A stretch of DNA of 50,857 nt from an uncultured Coriobacteriaceae bacterium (GTDB lineage: Bacteria; Actinomycetota; Coriobacteriia; Coriobacteriales; Atopobiaceae), in assembly GCA_902773995.1 (NCBI GenBank), contig CACYGL010000023.1:1-50857 (forward strand), given 5' to 3'. Both the position numbers and the translations under genes were made by a program. Of the stretch, positions 16,673 through 26,277 are shown piece after piece (position 1 is the first letter of the stretch; each line of letters starts with the position of its first letter). The notes under the pieces were generated by a model that saw only the letters and a list, made by a program, of their open reading frames with translations, did no database searches and was not told the DNA's origin.

Positions 16673-17422
16673 CCGCAGGATGCGGGAGACCGTTGAGGTG
16701 CCGAGACCCCAGGTCCTCGCAATCGTCTTGCCGCTCAGTCCGTGATTACTCATAAGACGGATGATTTCATCTCGCTTGGGACGGTTAATTCCCCGAAGCT
16801 CGCTGGAGGTTTTCACGCCAGCTAGGCTTATCGCCAGAGCAAGCGCATCCTCGTCTTGAAGCCGATCATCGTTGTCCAGCCGCGTCGCATCCCAGACAAC
16901 GTCCCGCGGCGAGCCCTGATACGCATCGAATGCCTCGAAGCTTCCGAAGTAACCAAGAAGCACGCTCGTGTCCACCACCCAATGGGTACCCGCGTACTCC
17001 TGGTAGCTACTCCAGTGATACTCGCGCATGGACGCTATCCCAGCGGCTTCGGGATTCATGTGCACGTAGTAAACTGTGGCAACTAGCTGCGCGTCATTGG
17101 TAATGGGCTTGCTCCAGAAGCCTCCCTGGAAGAGGGTGCCTTCGCGACCAGTTCGAGCATTGAAGTATTTGCTGTAGGCCCAATCAACCTTGGACATGAA
17201 GGCGCTTACGGCAGACGGGGACTCGCCAAAGTCAACAACAAGGTGTACGTGGTTGGTCATGAGAACCCATGCGATGATGCGCGCGCCGGTCTTCTCGCGC
17301 GCCTCTTTGAGCAGCCTGAGGTAACACCTACGATCAGCATCGTCCTCAAAGAGCGCCACCTTTCCAGCGCTCCGCACGACAACGTGATAGTAACCAGACT
17401 CGCTCAAACTGCGCCTAGGCAT
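16664..17422 (-). CDS. REP-associated tyrosine transposase (RAYT, Y1/HUH family)
   Basis: A 252-residue IS200-like HUH endonuclease of the TnpA-REP type: SGYYHVVVRSAGKVALFEDD at the start, the HUH metal motif in MTNHVHLVVDF (about 77-87), the catalytic tyrosine region VYYVHMNPEAAGI (about 139-151), and a C-terminal helix-turn-helix (GLSGKTIARTWGLGTSTVSR). RAYTs cut single-stranded REP hairpins and are thought to spread them. It is flanked on both sides by inverted GGGATTCC...CCGGGG palindromes and sits between telA and xpaC. The frame is intact. ATG with GAGGGG before it. Its last codons (R-D-stop) lie at the inner edge of the left repeat. Confidence 0.88.
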   Translation of the reverse strand: MPRRSLSESGYYHVVVRSAGKVALFEDDADRRCYLRLLKEAREKTGARIIAWVLMTNHVHLVVDFGESPSAVSAFMSKVDWAYSKYFNARTGREGTLFQGGFWSKPITNDAQLVATVYYVHMNPEAAGIASMREYHWSSYQEYAGTHWVVDTSVLLGYFGSFEAFDAYQGSPRDVVWDATRLDNDDRLQDEDALALAISLAGVKTSSELRGINRPKRDEIIRLMSNHGLSGKTIARTWGLGTSTVSRILRRD

Positions 17423-17471
17423 GCAGACCCCCTCCCCGTCGAGTGGTGGTTATCTGTACCCCAGAACTTGC

Positions 17472-17550
17472 AGTGGGATTCAACTCCCCGGCAACGGGAT
17501 TCCGTTGCCGGGGAACGGGATTCCATTGCCGGGGAGTTTAATCCCGCGAG
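17472..17550. repeat. REP-like palindromic block, right of the RAYT gene
   Basis: GGGATTCAACTCCCCGGCAA, two inner palindromes (CGGGATTCCG and GGGATTCCATTGCC types) and GGGGAGTTTAATCCCGCGAG. The outer 28 bases are identical, inverted, to the outer edge of the left block (16596-16623). Confidence 0.85.
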
Positions 17551-18638
17551 AGGCCGTCCTGCTTGAGCATCGTGCGCAGGACCTCGATGTCGCTGTGGAC
17601 GTCGATGGACTGGTCAAGCACCAGATCGTCAGAAAGCTTCGAGAGGGCCTCATCCATCTGCACAAATGACCCACGCAGCTCCGAGAGCGTCCTTACCGCC
17701 TCTGGTCCGCCCGCATGGCCCTCCAGCTCCGCGTAAGACGCCGCGAGCTTTGCCGTGGTGGGAAGGTAGTACGTCGCCGCCTTCCGCAGCTGTGGCGCGA
17801 CCTCGGGATGGTGCATGACATACGCACAGATGTCCTCGGTCTTCGCGCCAATGCGCTCAAGCGTCGCGCGAATCTCAGTCTCACGAATCTTCGAGGCACT
17901 GCCGCGAATCTGCTCAACGCTCTGCGTGGCGGCGACCAGCACTTCTCGCGCCTCTTCCGGCAAGCTGTCAGAATCCGAACCCGCACCGGCCGAGCCAGTC
18001 ACAACCGAACTCGTCACCTGCGCGGGACGTCTTCTTCCCTGCGCCTCACCCCAAGCCTCGTCGGTGAGGTAGAGCGTCTCCCTGCCATCCGCGACATCCA
18101 GATGCCCCTCGGGGATAAGGCCCCTGGTAATGGCCTCGTCGAGCACCGACACCAGTTCGGGCACGGCAACGCCCGCCTCACCGGCAAGCTCGGGCACGGC
18201 AACGCTCTGCCGTTCCCCCACGGCCTTGTCGACGCGGCGCATCACCTGCGCGAAGTTCTTCTCGTGCCTACCCCTGCCAACAAGATGCGCACCCGCGGCC
18301 GCAGCCACGCCGCCAAGCGCCATGGTCACGATGCCGGAGACCGGGCCCAGGACGAGAAGGCCCAGCCCTACAACCACCAAGGGAAGCGCCAGAAAGACGA
18401 GGAGGGCAAATCCCACCCACATGCGCCAGCGCGCCCGGTTCACATCCTGCGGGTCGCTGATAACGTAGGGCGATTGAACGTCTCGGCCAAAGGCGCTCAG
18501 CTGCTGCCCAACGTCGCGGACGGCCTTCGCAATCGACTTCGAGACCCCAGAGAAGTCAATCTGCGAGAAGGCCTCGCCCACCTGCCGCGCGGCATCGGTG
18601 CCGGCCTGGCGCATGTTGTCGAAGTCCTTCTCGTCCAC
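17538..18638 (-). CDS. xpaC: XpaC-like protein (5-bromo-4-chloroindolyl phosphate hydrolysis family)
   Basis: A 366-residue membrane protein. After about 65 N-terminal residues there are two adjacent hydrophobic segments (WRMWVGFALLVFLALPLVVV and VLGPVSGIVTMALGGVAAA), then a soluble C-terminal part with the XpaC-family helical region (SASKIRETEIRATLERIGAK; YYLPTTAKLAASYAELE). The family name comes from a phenotype in Bacillus, not a proven enzyme activity; genes are usually paired with telA, as here. GTG start with GGGAGG upstream; the frame is open further, into guaB, but without a site. The C-terminal S-R-D-stop is encoded by the edge of the REP block. Confidence 0.75.
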   Translation of the reverse strand: MDEKDFDNMRQAGTDAARQVGEAFSQIDFSGVSKSIAKAVRDVGQQLSAFGRDVQSPYVISDPQDVNRARWRMWVGFALLVFLALPLVVVGLGLLVLGPVSGIVTMALGGVAAAAGAHLVGRGRHEKNFAQVMRRVDKAVGERQSVAVPELAGEAGVAVPELVSVLDEAITRGLIPEGHLDVADGRETLYLTDEAWGEAQGRRRPAQVTSSVVTGSAGAGSDSDSLPEEAREVLVAATQSVEQIRGSASKIRETEIRATLERIGAKTEDICAYVMHHPEVAPQLRKAATYYLPTTAKLAASYAELEGHAGGPEAVRTLSELRGSFVQMDEALSKLSDDLVLDQSIDVHSDIEVLRTMLKQDGLSRD

Positions 18639-18692
18639 CCCTGACCTCCCATTGCCAGACAAGACAAGCAGGGAGCAGTCCCTCGCCGATGC

Positions 18693-18715
18693 GACAAAGG
18701 GACTGTACCTTTGTC
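18693..18715. terminator. Hairpin between guaB and xpaC
   Basis: GACAAAGG / CCTTTGTC, a perfect 8-bp stem, starts directly after the guaB stop. No T-run on the minus strand, so it may be a processing stem or an isolated REP-like palindrome rather than an efficient terminator. Confidence 0.4.
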
Positions 18716-20233
18716 TCACGAACGGAAGTTCACCTGCTGGCTGGAGTCCTTGAGGAGCACGTCGTGCGCGCCACCCTCGACAAGCGACGTGGCTGAGACG
18801 AGCGTGAGCTTGGCCTTGTCACGGAACTCCGCAAGGTCGAGCGCGCCGCAGTTGCACATTGTGGAGCGGACCTTGAGCAGCGAGTTGTCGACGTTCTCCT
18901 TGAGCGGGCCGGCATACGGCACGTAGGAGTCGACACCCTCGACAAACGAGAGGCCCTTCTTGTTGCCGCCCAGATCGTAGCGCTGCCAGTTGCGGGCACG
19001 CGCGGAGCCCTCGCCCCAGTACTCCTTCATGTAGGAGCCGTTCACGTTGACGCGGCGCGTGGGGCTCTCGTCGAAGCGGGCAAAGTAGCGCCCCAGCATG
19101 AGGAAGTCGGCGCCCATGGCCAGCGCGAGCGTCATGTGGTAGTCGTAGACGATGCCGCCATCGGAGCACACGGGCACGTAGATGCCGGTCTCCTCGAAGT
19201 ACTCGTCACGCGCGCGGCACACGTCGATAAGCGCGGATGCCTGGCCGCGACCAATGCCCTTCTGCTCCCGCGTGATGCAGATGGAGCCGCCGCCGATGCC
19301 TACCTTCACGAAGTCAGCGCCGCAGTCGGCAAGGAAGCGGAAGCCCTCAGCATCGACCACGTTGCCGGCGCCCACGCGCACGGAGTCGCCGTAGTTCTCG
19401 CGAATCCAGGCGAGCGTGCGCTTCTGCCACTCCGAGAAGCCCTCGGAGGAGTCGATGCAGAGAACGTCGGCGCCAGCCTCAACCAGCTTGGGGACACGCT
19501 CGGCATAGTCGCGCGTGTTGATGCCCGCACCCACGAGGTAGCGCTTGTGCTGGTCGAGAAGCTCGTCCGGGCGGGACTTATGGGAGTCGTAGTCCTTGCG
19601 GAAGACCAGTGCCACCAGGCGGTTGTCAGCGTCGACGATGGGCAGCTGGTTGAGCTTGTTGTCCCAGATGATGTCGTTGGCAGTCTTGAGCGAGGTCCCG
19701 TCCTCGGCAACAATCATCTTCTCGCGCGGCGTCATGAACTCGGAGACGAGCTTGGCGCGGTCGTCGCGGGAGGGGCGGTAGTCGCGCGAGGTTACAATGC
19801 CCACGAGGTGGCCGTGGGAGGTGCCGTCGTCGGTGACGGGCATGGTGGAGTGTCCGGTACGCTCCTTCATCTCCATAACCTGACCAAGCGTCATATCGGG
19901 CGTAAGCGTGGAGTCGGAGACCACAAAGCCGGCCTTGTAGGACTTCACCTCTCGCACCATGGCCGCCTCGTCGTCGGCGCTCTGCGAGCCGTAGATGAAG
20001 GAGAGGCCGCCCTCCTGGGCGAGGGCCACGGCAAGCTTGGGGCCAGAGACGGCCTGCATGATTGCGGAAACCATAGGGATGTTGAGGCTCAGCGCCGGCT
20101 CCTCGCCACGCTTGTAGCGCACGAGGGGCGTGCGAAGCGAGACGTTCGCGGGGATGTTCTCCGCCGAGGAATAACCAGGTACGAGAAGGTACTCAGAGAA
20201 GGTGTGCGATTCCCCTTCGAAGAACGTTGCCAT
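18716..20233 (-). CDS. guaB: IMP dehydrogenase, Tritrichomonas-type
   Basis: Oxidises IMP to XMP with NAD+, the committed step of GMP synthesis. The 505-residue protein has the (beta/alpha)8 barrel with two CBS domains inserted (about 95-220), the catalytic cysteine loop [19 protein letters not shown] (Cys near 320), the phosphate site [20 protein letters not shown], and the mobile-flap Arg-Tyr dyad in NWQRYDLGG. These motifs and the C-terminal STMCNCGAL match the well-studied Tritrichomonas foetus enzyme more closely than E. coli or Bacillus GuaB. AGGAG precedes the ATG. Monocistronic, with its own extended -10 promoter. Confidence 0.93.
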   Translation of the reverse strand: MATFFEGESHTFSEYLLVPGYSSAENIPANVSLRTPLVRYKRGEEPALSLNIPMVSAIMQAVSGPKLAVALAQEGGLSFIYGSQSADDEAAMVREVKSYKAGFVVSDSTLTPDMTLGQVMEMKERTGHSTMPVTDDGTSHGHLVGIVTSRDYRPSRDDRAKLVSEFMTPREKMIVAEDGTSLKTANDIIWDNKLNQLPIVDADNRLVALVFRKDYDSHKSRPDELLDQHKRYLVGAGINTRDYAERVPKLVEAGADVLCIDSSEGFSEWQKRTLAWIRENYGDSVRVGAGNVVDAEGFRFLADCGADFVKVGIGGGSICITREQKGIGRGQASALIDVCRARDEYFEETGIYVPVCSDGGIVYDYHMTLALAMGADFLMLGRYFARFDESPTRRVNVNGSYMKEYWGEGSARARNWQRYDLGGNKKGLSFVEGVDSYVPYAGPLKENVDNSLLKVRSTMCNCGALDLAEFRDKAKLTLVSATSLVEGGAHDVLLKDSSQQVNFRS

Positions 20234-20287
20234 GCGCGTGCGCTCCTATTCTCCGCAAATGCGGTACCGGTGGCCACTGTTCGGGCC

Positions 20288-20296
20288 ATTGTAGCA
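20288..20296 (-). promoter_or_regulatory. Extended -10 promoter of guaB
   Basis: On the minus strand TGC-TACAAT (20296-20288), about 55 bases before the guaB ATG; no good -35. Confidence 0.55.
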
Positions 20297-20365
20297 TCAG
20301 GCAGGCAATGGTTCGGCACCGTCGGCCGAGCTGCGAGAACGCACCACAGGTGATGCCGCATTTTT

Positions 20366-20473
20366 CGGACGGTTAGGAAATATCTGAACGGTTAGGCCGC
20401 TCTAAATGTCTGAAATCCGCGGCACCTCGCAAATGCCGCGACTTCTCGCCGTTTAGGGGTGGCTAACCGTCCG
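20366..20473. repeat. Palindromic intergenic element upstream of guaB
   Basis: CGGACGGTTAG (20366-20376) is perfectly inverted at 20463-20473. Inside is a second dyad CGCGGCA-N9-TGCCGCG, plus a further GGTTAG and a CGTTTAGG that resemble the arm. About 108 bp, no coding potential. It looks like a small non-autonomous repeat or a double terminator between guaB and the glycosyltransferase. Confidence 0.5.
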
Positions 20474-20524
20474 GAACCCGCGGCAAGACGCCACTCCAAC
20501 GGTCCCCGCCGCTCCCCCGCAAAC

Positions 20525-21829
20525 CTAGTTGGCGGCATCCTCGCCCAGCACGTCCTCGACGTTCACGGCGATGTCGTGCTTGGTAGGAATCCACTCGACC
20601 TTCTTGAAGAGCGCCACCACCGTCATGGGAATGTAGGTCATCATAAAGAGCGGAAACGTGAACAGGTTAGTGAAGATGATCCAGCGCCTGCTCTTGTGGC
20701 AGTGGATGTGCTTGCGCTCAGCGACGGTCGTGATGACGGCGAGCAGGAAAAACACGAAGTACATCGAGGCAAACGTCATGATCAGCGACCCCACGCACAT
20801 GGAGAGCTCGGCCTCGGTCGCAATGAAGCCGTGGCTCAGGCTGCCCACGATAAGGTAGGTCGCGTTCACAAAGGCCGAGAGAAGCGTGAGGATCATGCCC
20901 GGGGCAATGGTCATGAGCATGTCGTACGAGGCAAAGCGCCCGTGGCGAATCCCGTGGAACAGGTCCCTGCAATACGAGAAGAACACCTGGTAGAACCCCT
21001 TGGTCCACCGCAGGCGCTGAACCCAGCTGGCTTTGAAGGTAACGGGTTGCTCGTCAAAGAATTCGGCCGGGGCATAGCCAATCTGGATGTTGTTCGCGCA
21101 GCAGAACGTGGAGAACTGGATGTCCTCCGTCAGGGTGTGGAAGTCCCATCCGTGCATCCCCTTGATGATCTTGCCCGAGACGAGCCAGCCGGAACCAGAG
21201 ATGGCGCAGCTCGTACCCACCATCATACGGGCGTTGTTCAGGAACTTGGCCTCGCGCATGAACCACAGGGCGTTGGCGGCAGAGATCCAGCTGGAGTCGA
21301 AGTTCTTTGAGTTGCGATAGCTCGTGCACACCAGGTAGCCGGCGTCGAAGGCATCGTTCATGATGCGGACGTAGTTGGGCGAAACGAGATTGTCCGCGTC
21401 AAAGACGAAGAAGCCCTCGTACTTGTCGCCATACTCGTTGAGAATGCGGTCAAAGCCGTAGTCCATGGCCCAGCTCTTGCCACGGCGCGCAAGGTCGTTC
21501 CTGTCCCAAACAATGGCCCCGGCGCGCTCCGCCTCCTCGTGCGTGTTGTCGGTGCAGGCGTCGCAAACCACGAAGACGTCCATGAGCTCGCGCGGATAGT
21601 CCTGTGCAAGAATGGACCGAACAAGGTTGCCGATGACCGGCTCCTCGTTGTGCGCCGAGATGAAGAAGGCATAACGGTGCAGCTTCTTTGCCGGCGGCAG
21701 CTTGACCATGCCACGGGCGGCCACGCGGATGAGGTAGACAAACTGGTAGAAGTACGCCAGCGTGAAGAAGAGCCACACGACCATGTTGAAGATAACGATG
21801 GGCGTGAGTCCGATCCTGTTGAACTCCAT
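20525..21829 (-). CDS. Membrane glycosyltransferase, family 2
   Basis: A 434-residue processive-type GT2. One N-terminal membrane helix (about 9-33) is followed by the catalytic domain with FFISAHNEEPVIGNLV, CDACTDNT, the metal-binding DADN in FFVFDADNLVSP, TEDIQFS and the Q-x-x-R-W acceptor motif (VQRLRWTKGF). Three or four membrane helices follow (LMTIAPGMILTLLSAFVNA; MTFASMYFVFFLLAVITTV; IIFTNLFTFPLFMMTYIPM). Related enzymes make surface polysaccharides such as poly-N-acetylglucosamine or glycolipids; donor and acceptor cannot be told here. It stands between guaB and the pseudouridine synthase, with no glycan gene neighbours. Confidence 0.8.
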   Translation of the reverse strand: MEFNRIGLTPIVIFNMVVWLFFTLAYFYQFVYLIRVAARGMVKLPPAKKLHRYAFFISAHNEEPVIGNLVRSILAQDYPRELMDVFVVCDACTDNTHEEAERAGAIVWDRNDLARRGKSWAMDYGFDRILNEYGDKYEGFFVFDADNLVSPNYVRIMNDAFDAGYLVCTSYRNSKNFDSSWISAANALWFMREAKFLNNARMMVGTSCAISGSGWLVSGKIIKGMHGWDFHTLTEDIQFSTFCCANNIQIGYAPAEFFDEQPVTFKASWVQRLRWTKGFYQVFFSYCRDLFHGIRHGRFASYDMLMTIAPGMILTLLSAFVNATYLIVGSLSHGFIATEAELSMCVGSLIMTFASMYFVFFLLAVITTVAERKHIHCHKSRRWIIFTNLFTFPLFMMTYIPMTVVALFKKVEWIPTKHDIAVNVEDVLGEDAAN

Positions 21830-21891
21830 AGCAAGCTCTCTCTCACGTTGCCGCGCACGCCAAGAGCACGCGCGCGGGGCGACTGCGTTAG

Positions 21892-22908
21892 TTACACACC
21901 AAGCTGCGGGCAGATGCGCTCGCCCGCCGCCGTTCGTCCCATTGAGGTATCCTTCAGCGATTCTAGTACAGAGCGCAGGTCCTCCGGCAGCTCGTCGGCA
22001 AGCTCGATGGTCTCTCCGGTCACAGGATGGTCAAAGCGAATGTGCCACGAGTGAAGGAACTGCCTGGTAAGGCCCAGGTTCTGGCGCAGGTCACCACGCC
22101 CGTAGAGGGGATCGCCCACCACGCAGTGGCCTATGTGGCGCATGTGAACGCGAATCTGGTGCGTGCGACCGGTGTAGAGGTGGCACTCAAGCAGCGTGTA
22201 GCCGTCGTCCCGGCGGCCAGCCTCAAAGCGCTCGAGCGTGGTGAAGGTGGTGATGGCCTCACGGGCGCCGGGGTCATCGGTCACCATCATGCGCAGGCGG
22301 TCCCGCGTGGAACGCGCGATGCCACTCTCGATGGTGCCCTTATCGGGGGCCACATATCCCTGCACCAGGGTCACGTATCGACGGTCGAGCACGCGCAGAC
22401 GAATAAGGTCCTGCAGAGCCTTCTGGGTCTCGTCATCCTTTGCGGCGACCATAAGGCCCGAGGTGTCCATGTCAAGGCGGTGCACGATGCCCGGCCGGTC
22501 TTCGCCCTGAAGGCGTCCCAGGTGAGAGTAGCCGCAGTGTGCGACAAGGGCGTTGGCCAGCGTGTCGTCCACGTGACCGGGACTAGGATGGCACACAAGG
22601 CCGGCCTGCTTAGAAAGGACCATGAGGTACTGGTCCTCAAAGCGGATATCCAGCGGGATGTATGGGTTGGGCGCAAGCACGCCCGTGGCAGGTTCCTCCT
22701 CGGGAAGCGTCACCTGCAGGCGATCTCCCAAGCAGAGGCGCTCGCTCTTGGACGAGACGGGCGTGGCGTTGAGCGTCACGCGCCCCTCCTCGACGAGACG
22801 CGCGCACGCGCTTCTCGACGGCATGCCATCTTGTGCCGAGAGGAACGCATCGATGCGCACGCCATCCCCCTCGGGCCCCACGAGCAGGCCAACGAGACGA
22901 TCAGGCAT
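21892..22908 (-). CDS. rluD: Ribosomal large subunit pseudouridine synthase, RluD/RluA family
   Basis: A 338-residue enzyme with an N-terminal S4 RNA-binding domain (RIDAFLSAQDGMPSRSACAR) and a catalytic domain with the family signature GIVHRLDMDTSGLMV, whose aspartate is catalytic, then LECHLYTGRTHQIRVHMRHI. It modifies uridines in 23S rRNA; which one cannot be told. The ATG overlaps the lspA stop (ATGCCTGA); an alternative TTG lies five codons upstream. The lspA-rluD pair is a common Gram-positive arrangement. Confidence 0.9.
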   Translation of the reverse strand: MPDRLVGLLVGPEGDGVRIDAFLSAQDGMPSRSACARLVEEGRVTLNATPVSSKSERLCLGDRLQVTLPEEEPATGVLAPNPYIPLDIRFEDQYLMVLSKQAGLVCHPSPGHVDDTLANALVAHCGYSHLGRLQGEDRPGIVHRLDMDTSGLMVAAKDDETQKALQDLIRLRVLDRRYVTLVQGYVAPDKGTIESGIARSTRDRLRMMVTDDPGAREAITTFTTLERFEAGRRDDGYTLLECHLYTGRTHQIRVHMRHIGHCVVGDPLYGRGDLRQNLGLTRQFLHSWHIRFDHPVTGETIELADELPEDLRSVLESLKDTSMGRTAAGERICPQLGV

Positions 22909-23470
22909 CCTGGCGGTCTCCAACGCTGGGCGAGGCGGCCTCGCCGGTGCTCGCAGAAGCCTCCGCCGCGTTTGCAGGTACGTCGACCATCACGAGGTAG
23001 AGAATCACTGAGACAACTATGCCCACGGTGACAAAGATGTCTGCCACGTTGAACACGGGGAAGTCCATGAACGTGGTGGCAAAGAAGTCCGTGACATAAC
23101 CAAAGATCATGCGGTCAATCATGTTGCCAACGCCCCCGCCGCACACGCAGGCGACGGACACCACAAGCGGCATAGGCAGCGAGTCGTGCGACCACACAAG
23201 CCAGATGCCAAAGGCCAGCACGACGGCCGCAAAGACGATGAACACGGGGCCGGCGCCCTCCCCAATAGAGAACGCCGCGCCCGTGTTCTTCACGAACGAG
23301 AGGTCCAAGACACCCGGGATGAACTCCTGGGGCTGCCCCGGAACAAGAGACGCACGGACAGCGGCCTTCGTGACTTGGTCGACGAGAACGGCAAGCACGC
23401 AGATGACCCAGAACACGACGAGCCGCGCGCCCCGCCATGACCGAGCTGTATGCATTGCGCCAACTGTCAC
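22901..23470 (-). CDS. lspA: Lipoprotein signal peptidase LspA
   Basis: Cleaves lipidated prolipoproteins in the membrane. The 189-residue protein has four hydrophobic segments and both aspartate motifs: VKNTGAAFS, GGGVGNMIDRMIFGYVTDFF and FNVADIFVTVG, where the two catalytic aspartates lie in N-M-I-D-R and N-V-A-D. The C-terminal 25 residues (Ala/Ser/Glu-rich) extend beyond the usual end. GTG start with AGGGGG. It lies 46 bases after ileS and overlaps rluD, so it probably shares the ileS transcript. Confidence 0.92.
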   Translation of the reverse strand: MTVGAMHTARSWRGARLVVFWVICVLAVLVDQVTKAAVRASLVPGQPQEFIPGVLDLSFVKNTGAAFSIGEGAGPVFIVFAAVVLAFGIWLVWSHDSLPMPLVVSVACVCGGGVGNMIDRMIFGYVTDFFATTFMDFPVFNVADIFVTVGIVVSVILYLVMVDVPANAAEASASTGEAASPSVGDRQDA

Positions 23471-23516
23471 AAAAGCCCCCTACGTACGTCTCCCAACAAA
23501 CTTCACTCAGGCAATG

Positions 23517-26251
23517 CTAGCCCTGCGCCGACGCTCCCTCAACCGCGTCGTGACAGCGGCAGCACAGGCCGTCCTCGCCAAGCTCGCGCCAGTTCCAGCA
23601 CCTGGGGCAACGCTCGCCCTCGGCATGGGAGACGGTGGCAGAGAACTCGTCCCCTGCTGCAACGGTGACCGCAGAACACACGAGCGGCTCGGCAAGGTCG
23701 ATGCCCGTGGCCTCGAGCTCCTCGAGCGCCTCGGCCGGCATGGTGAGCGCTGCGCGAGCGGCCTGCGAGGTCTTCTCGGGAATGACACCCTCGGAGGTCG
23801 CCTCCTCGTAGGCCTTCGTGAAGGCGCTTCTCGCCTCGGCGAGGGCCTTGTGCGCCTTGAGCAGCGGCTCGTACTCAGCGGCCGTCATGGGCGCCTGGTA
23901 CCAGTCAAGCAGTGCCGCATGCTCCTGGTTGTCTCGCATGGAGGCGGGCAGGTGCGGCATGACCTCGTCGGTGGTGTAGACCAGGATGGGCTGGAAGTCG
24001 TGGATGAGCATCGACAGGATGTAGGCCCAGGTGGTCTGCGCGGAGCGGCGCTCGGGCGAGTTGGTGGCACCGCAGTAGACGCGGTCCTTGGTTGCGTTGA
24101 GGTAGCCGTTGGAGAGCTCGGTCACGTAGTCGTAGAGCGTGCGGAAGACAACGTTGAAGCGGTAGCCCTCGTAGGCGCGCGCCACGGTGTCGTGGACCTC
24201 GCACATGTGCGCGAGCGTAATGCGATCGTAGGCGGTGAGCTCCGCCACGGGAACGCCCTGGGTGGCGGGGTCAAACTGGTCCTCGATCTCGCCGAGCAGG
24301 AAGCGGAAGGTGTTGCGGATCTTGCGATAGGCGTCGCCCACATGGTCGAGGATCGTGTCGTCGCAGGGAACGTCAGTCGATGTGTCAACCGAGGCGACCC
24401 ACAGGCGCAGCACGTCGGCACCACGGGTGTCGCACTCCTTGTTGGGGTCAATCACGTTGCCGAGCGACTTGGACATCTTACGGCCCTGACCATCAAGCGT
24501 GAAGCCCTGCGAGACGATCGACTTGTACGGCGCCACGTCGTACGCACCCACCGAGGTCATAAGCGAGCTCATGAACCAGCCACGGTGCTGGTCGGAGCCC
24601 TCGAGGTACATGTCGGCAGGGAACTTGAGGTAGCCGCGGTGCTTGCAAACAGCTGTGTGAGAGACGCCGGAGTCCCACCACACGTCGAGGATGTCGGAGT
24701 TGGCCTTGAGGTTGTGGCTGCCGCACTTGGGGCACACGCATGCGTCGCCCAGGTAGCTCGCGGGGTCCTCGGTAAACCAAGCGTCGGAGCCCTTCTCGCG
24801 GAAGAGCTCGATGAGCGCTGACGAGAGATGCACCAGTCGGGCCTGCCCTCAACCATCGAGGTGATGCGGTTGCGAGAGTGCGCGGGGTAGAACTTGACCT
24901 TCTCGAGCTCGCGGAGGGCGTCCTTACGCAGGCCGGTCTTGTCCATCGAGACGAACCACTGGCTCGTGGCGCGGAAGATGACGGGCTGCTTGCAGCGCCA
25001 GCAGTGCGGGTAGCTGTGGGTGATGTCCTCGTGCAGGATGAGCGTGCCGCGCTCCTCGAGCCACTCGATGATCTTGGGGTTGGCGTCGTTCACGTTCATG
25101 CCAGACCACGGGCCGCCGGTTCCCATGCCGTCACCCTTGTAGAAGTTGCCGTCATCGTCGACGGGCATGACCACGGGAATGCCAAAGCGCATGCCGGCGT
25201 TGTAGTCGTCGACGCCGTGGCCGGGAGCGGTGTGGACAATGCCGGTGCCGTCATCGAGCGTGACGTAGTCGGCGTAGATGAACTCGCCCTCGACGCCCTG
25301 GTCGCCAAAGATGGGCTGCTTGTACTTGTTGTGGCAGAGCTCCTCGCCCGTCATGCGCCAGACCTCGCCGTCGGCGCGGCGTGCGAGCTCGTAGGACTCG
25401 TAGCCAAACATGGCGCAGTCCTTCTCGACAAGCGCCTCGGCCATGAGCTCGGCGCGGCCATCGACAACAACGGCCACGTAGTCTGCCTCGGGGTGCAGGA
25501 TCACCGCGTCGTCGGCGGGAAGAGTCCACGGGGTGGTGGTCCAGATGTCAACCCAGAGGTTGCCCTCGTAGGCCTCGAGGCCGGCGGGAACGGTGGTCAT
25601 CTCGAAGCGCACGAAGATGGCCGGCGAGACCTCGTCGCCATACTCGATCTCGGCCTCGGCGAGGGCCGTGTGGCAGTGTGTGCACCAGTGCACAGGCTTG
25701 CGGCCGCGATAGATGGCGCCCTTGTCAAAGATGGCCTTGAAGATCTCGACGTCGGTGGCGTCGTAGTCGTGGACGTAGGTGAGGTAGGGATTGTCCCACT
25801 CGCCCAGCACGCCCAGGCGCTTGAAGCCCTGGCGCTGGGTGTCTACCTGCTCGACGGCCATCTTGCGGCAGAGCTCGCGAATCTTGACCGTGGGGAGCTG
25901 GTTGAACTTCTCGGTGCCCAGCGTCTCCTCGACCTTGTGCTCGATGGGCTGGCCGTGGCAGTCCCAGCCGGGGACGTACGGCGTCTGGTAGCCGCGCATG
26001 GCCCAGTAACGGTTGATGATGTCCTTGCTGATCTTGTTCTGCGCGTGACCAAGGTGGATGGGGCCGTTGGCGTACGGAGGGCCATCGTGCAGGACGAACT
26101 TCTCGTGGCCCTCGTTCTTCTTGAGGAGCTGCTCGTAGAGCTTGTCCTCATCCCACTGGGCAAGGCGCTTGGGCTCGTTCTGGGCCAGCGACGCCCTCAT
26201 GGGGAACCCCGTCTTGGGGAGGTTCATCGTCTTCTTGTACTCGTTTGCCAC
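23517..26251 (-). pseudogene. ileS: Isoleucyl-tRNA synthetase, frame broken after the S-R-Q-R motif in this sequence
   Basis: Charges tRNA-Ile. The N-terminal piece (26251 to about 24828) has NGPIHLGHAQNK (HIGH) near 66, the editing domain, and WCISRQR. The C-terminal piece (about 24828-23517), in another frame, resumes at LIELFREKGSDAWF and has KCGSHNLKANSDILDVWWDSG, the KMSKS loop GRKMSKSLGNVIDP, the anticodon domain and a zinc finger CPRCWNWRELGED..CCRC. The family's W-G-V-P-I-P and about 25 residues between S-R-Q-R and the next helix are missing, roughly 80 bases with a frame change. GTG start after GGAGG; an ATG five codons upstream is possible. Controlled by a T-box leader. Because the enzyme is essential, a sequence fault is likely. 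Confidence 0.9.
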
Positions 26252-26277
26252 CTGGACACCCTCCATCTCGCGGGCAC

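Noticed and set aside
16596..17550. CRISPR-like repeats around the transposase
   Set aside because: Only two blocks, in inverted orientation, with palindromic units and no spacers; this is a REP/RAYT arrangement.
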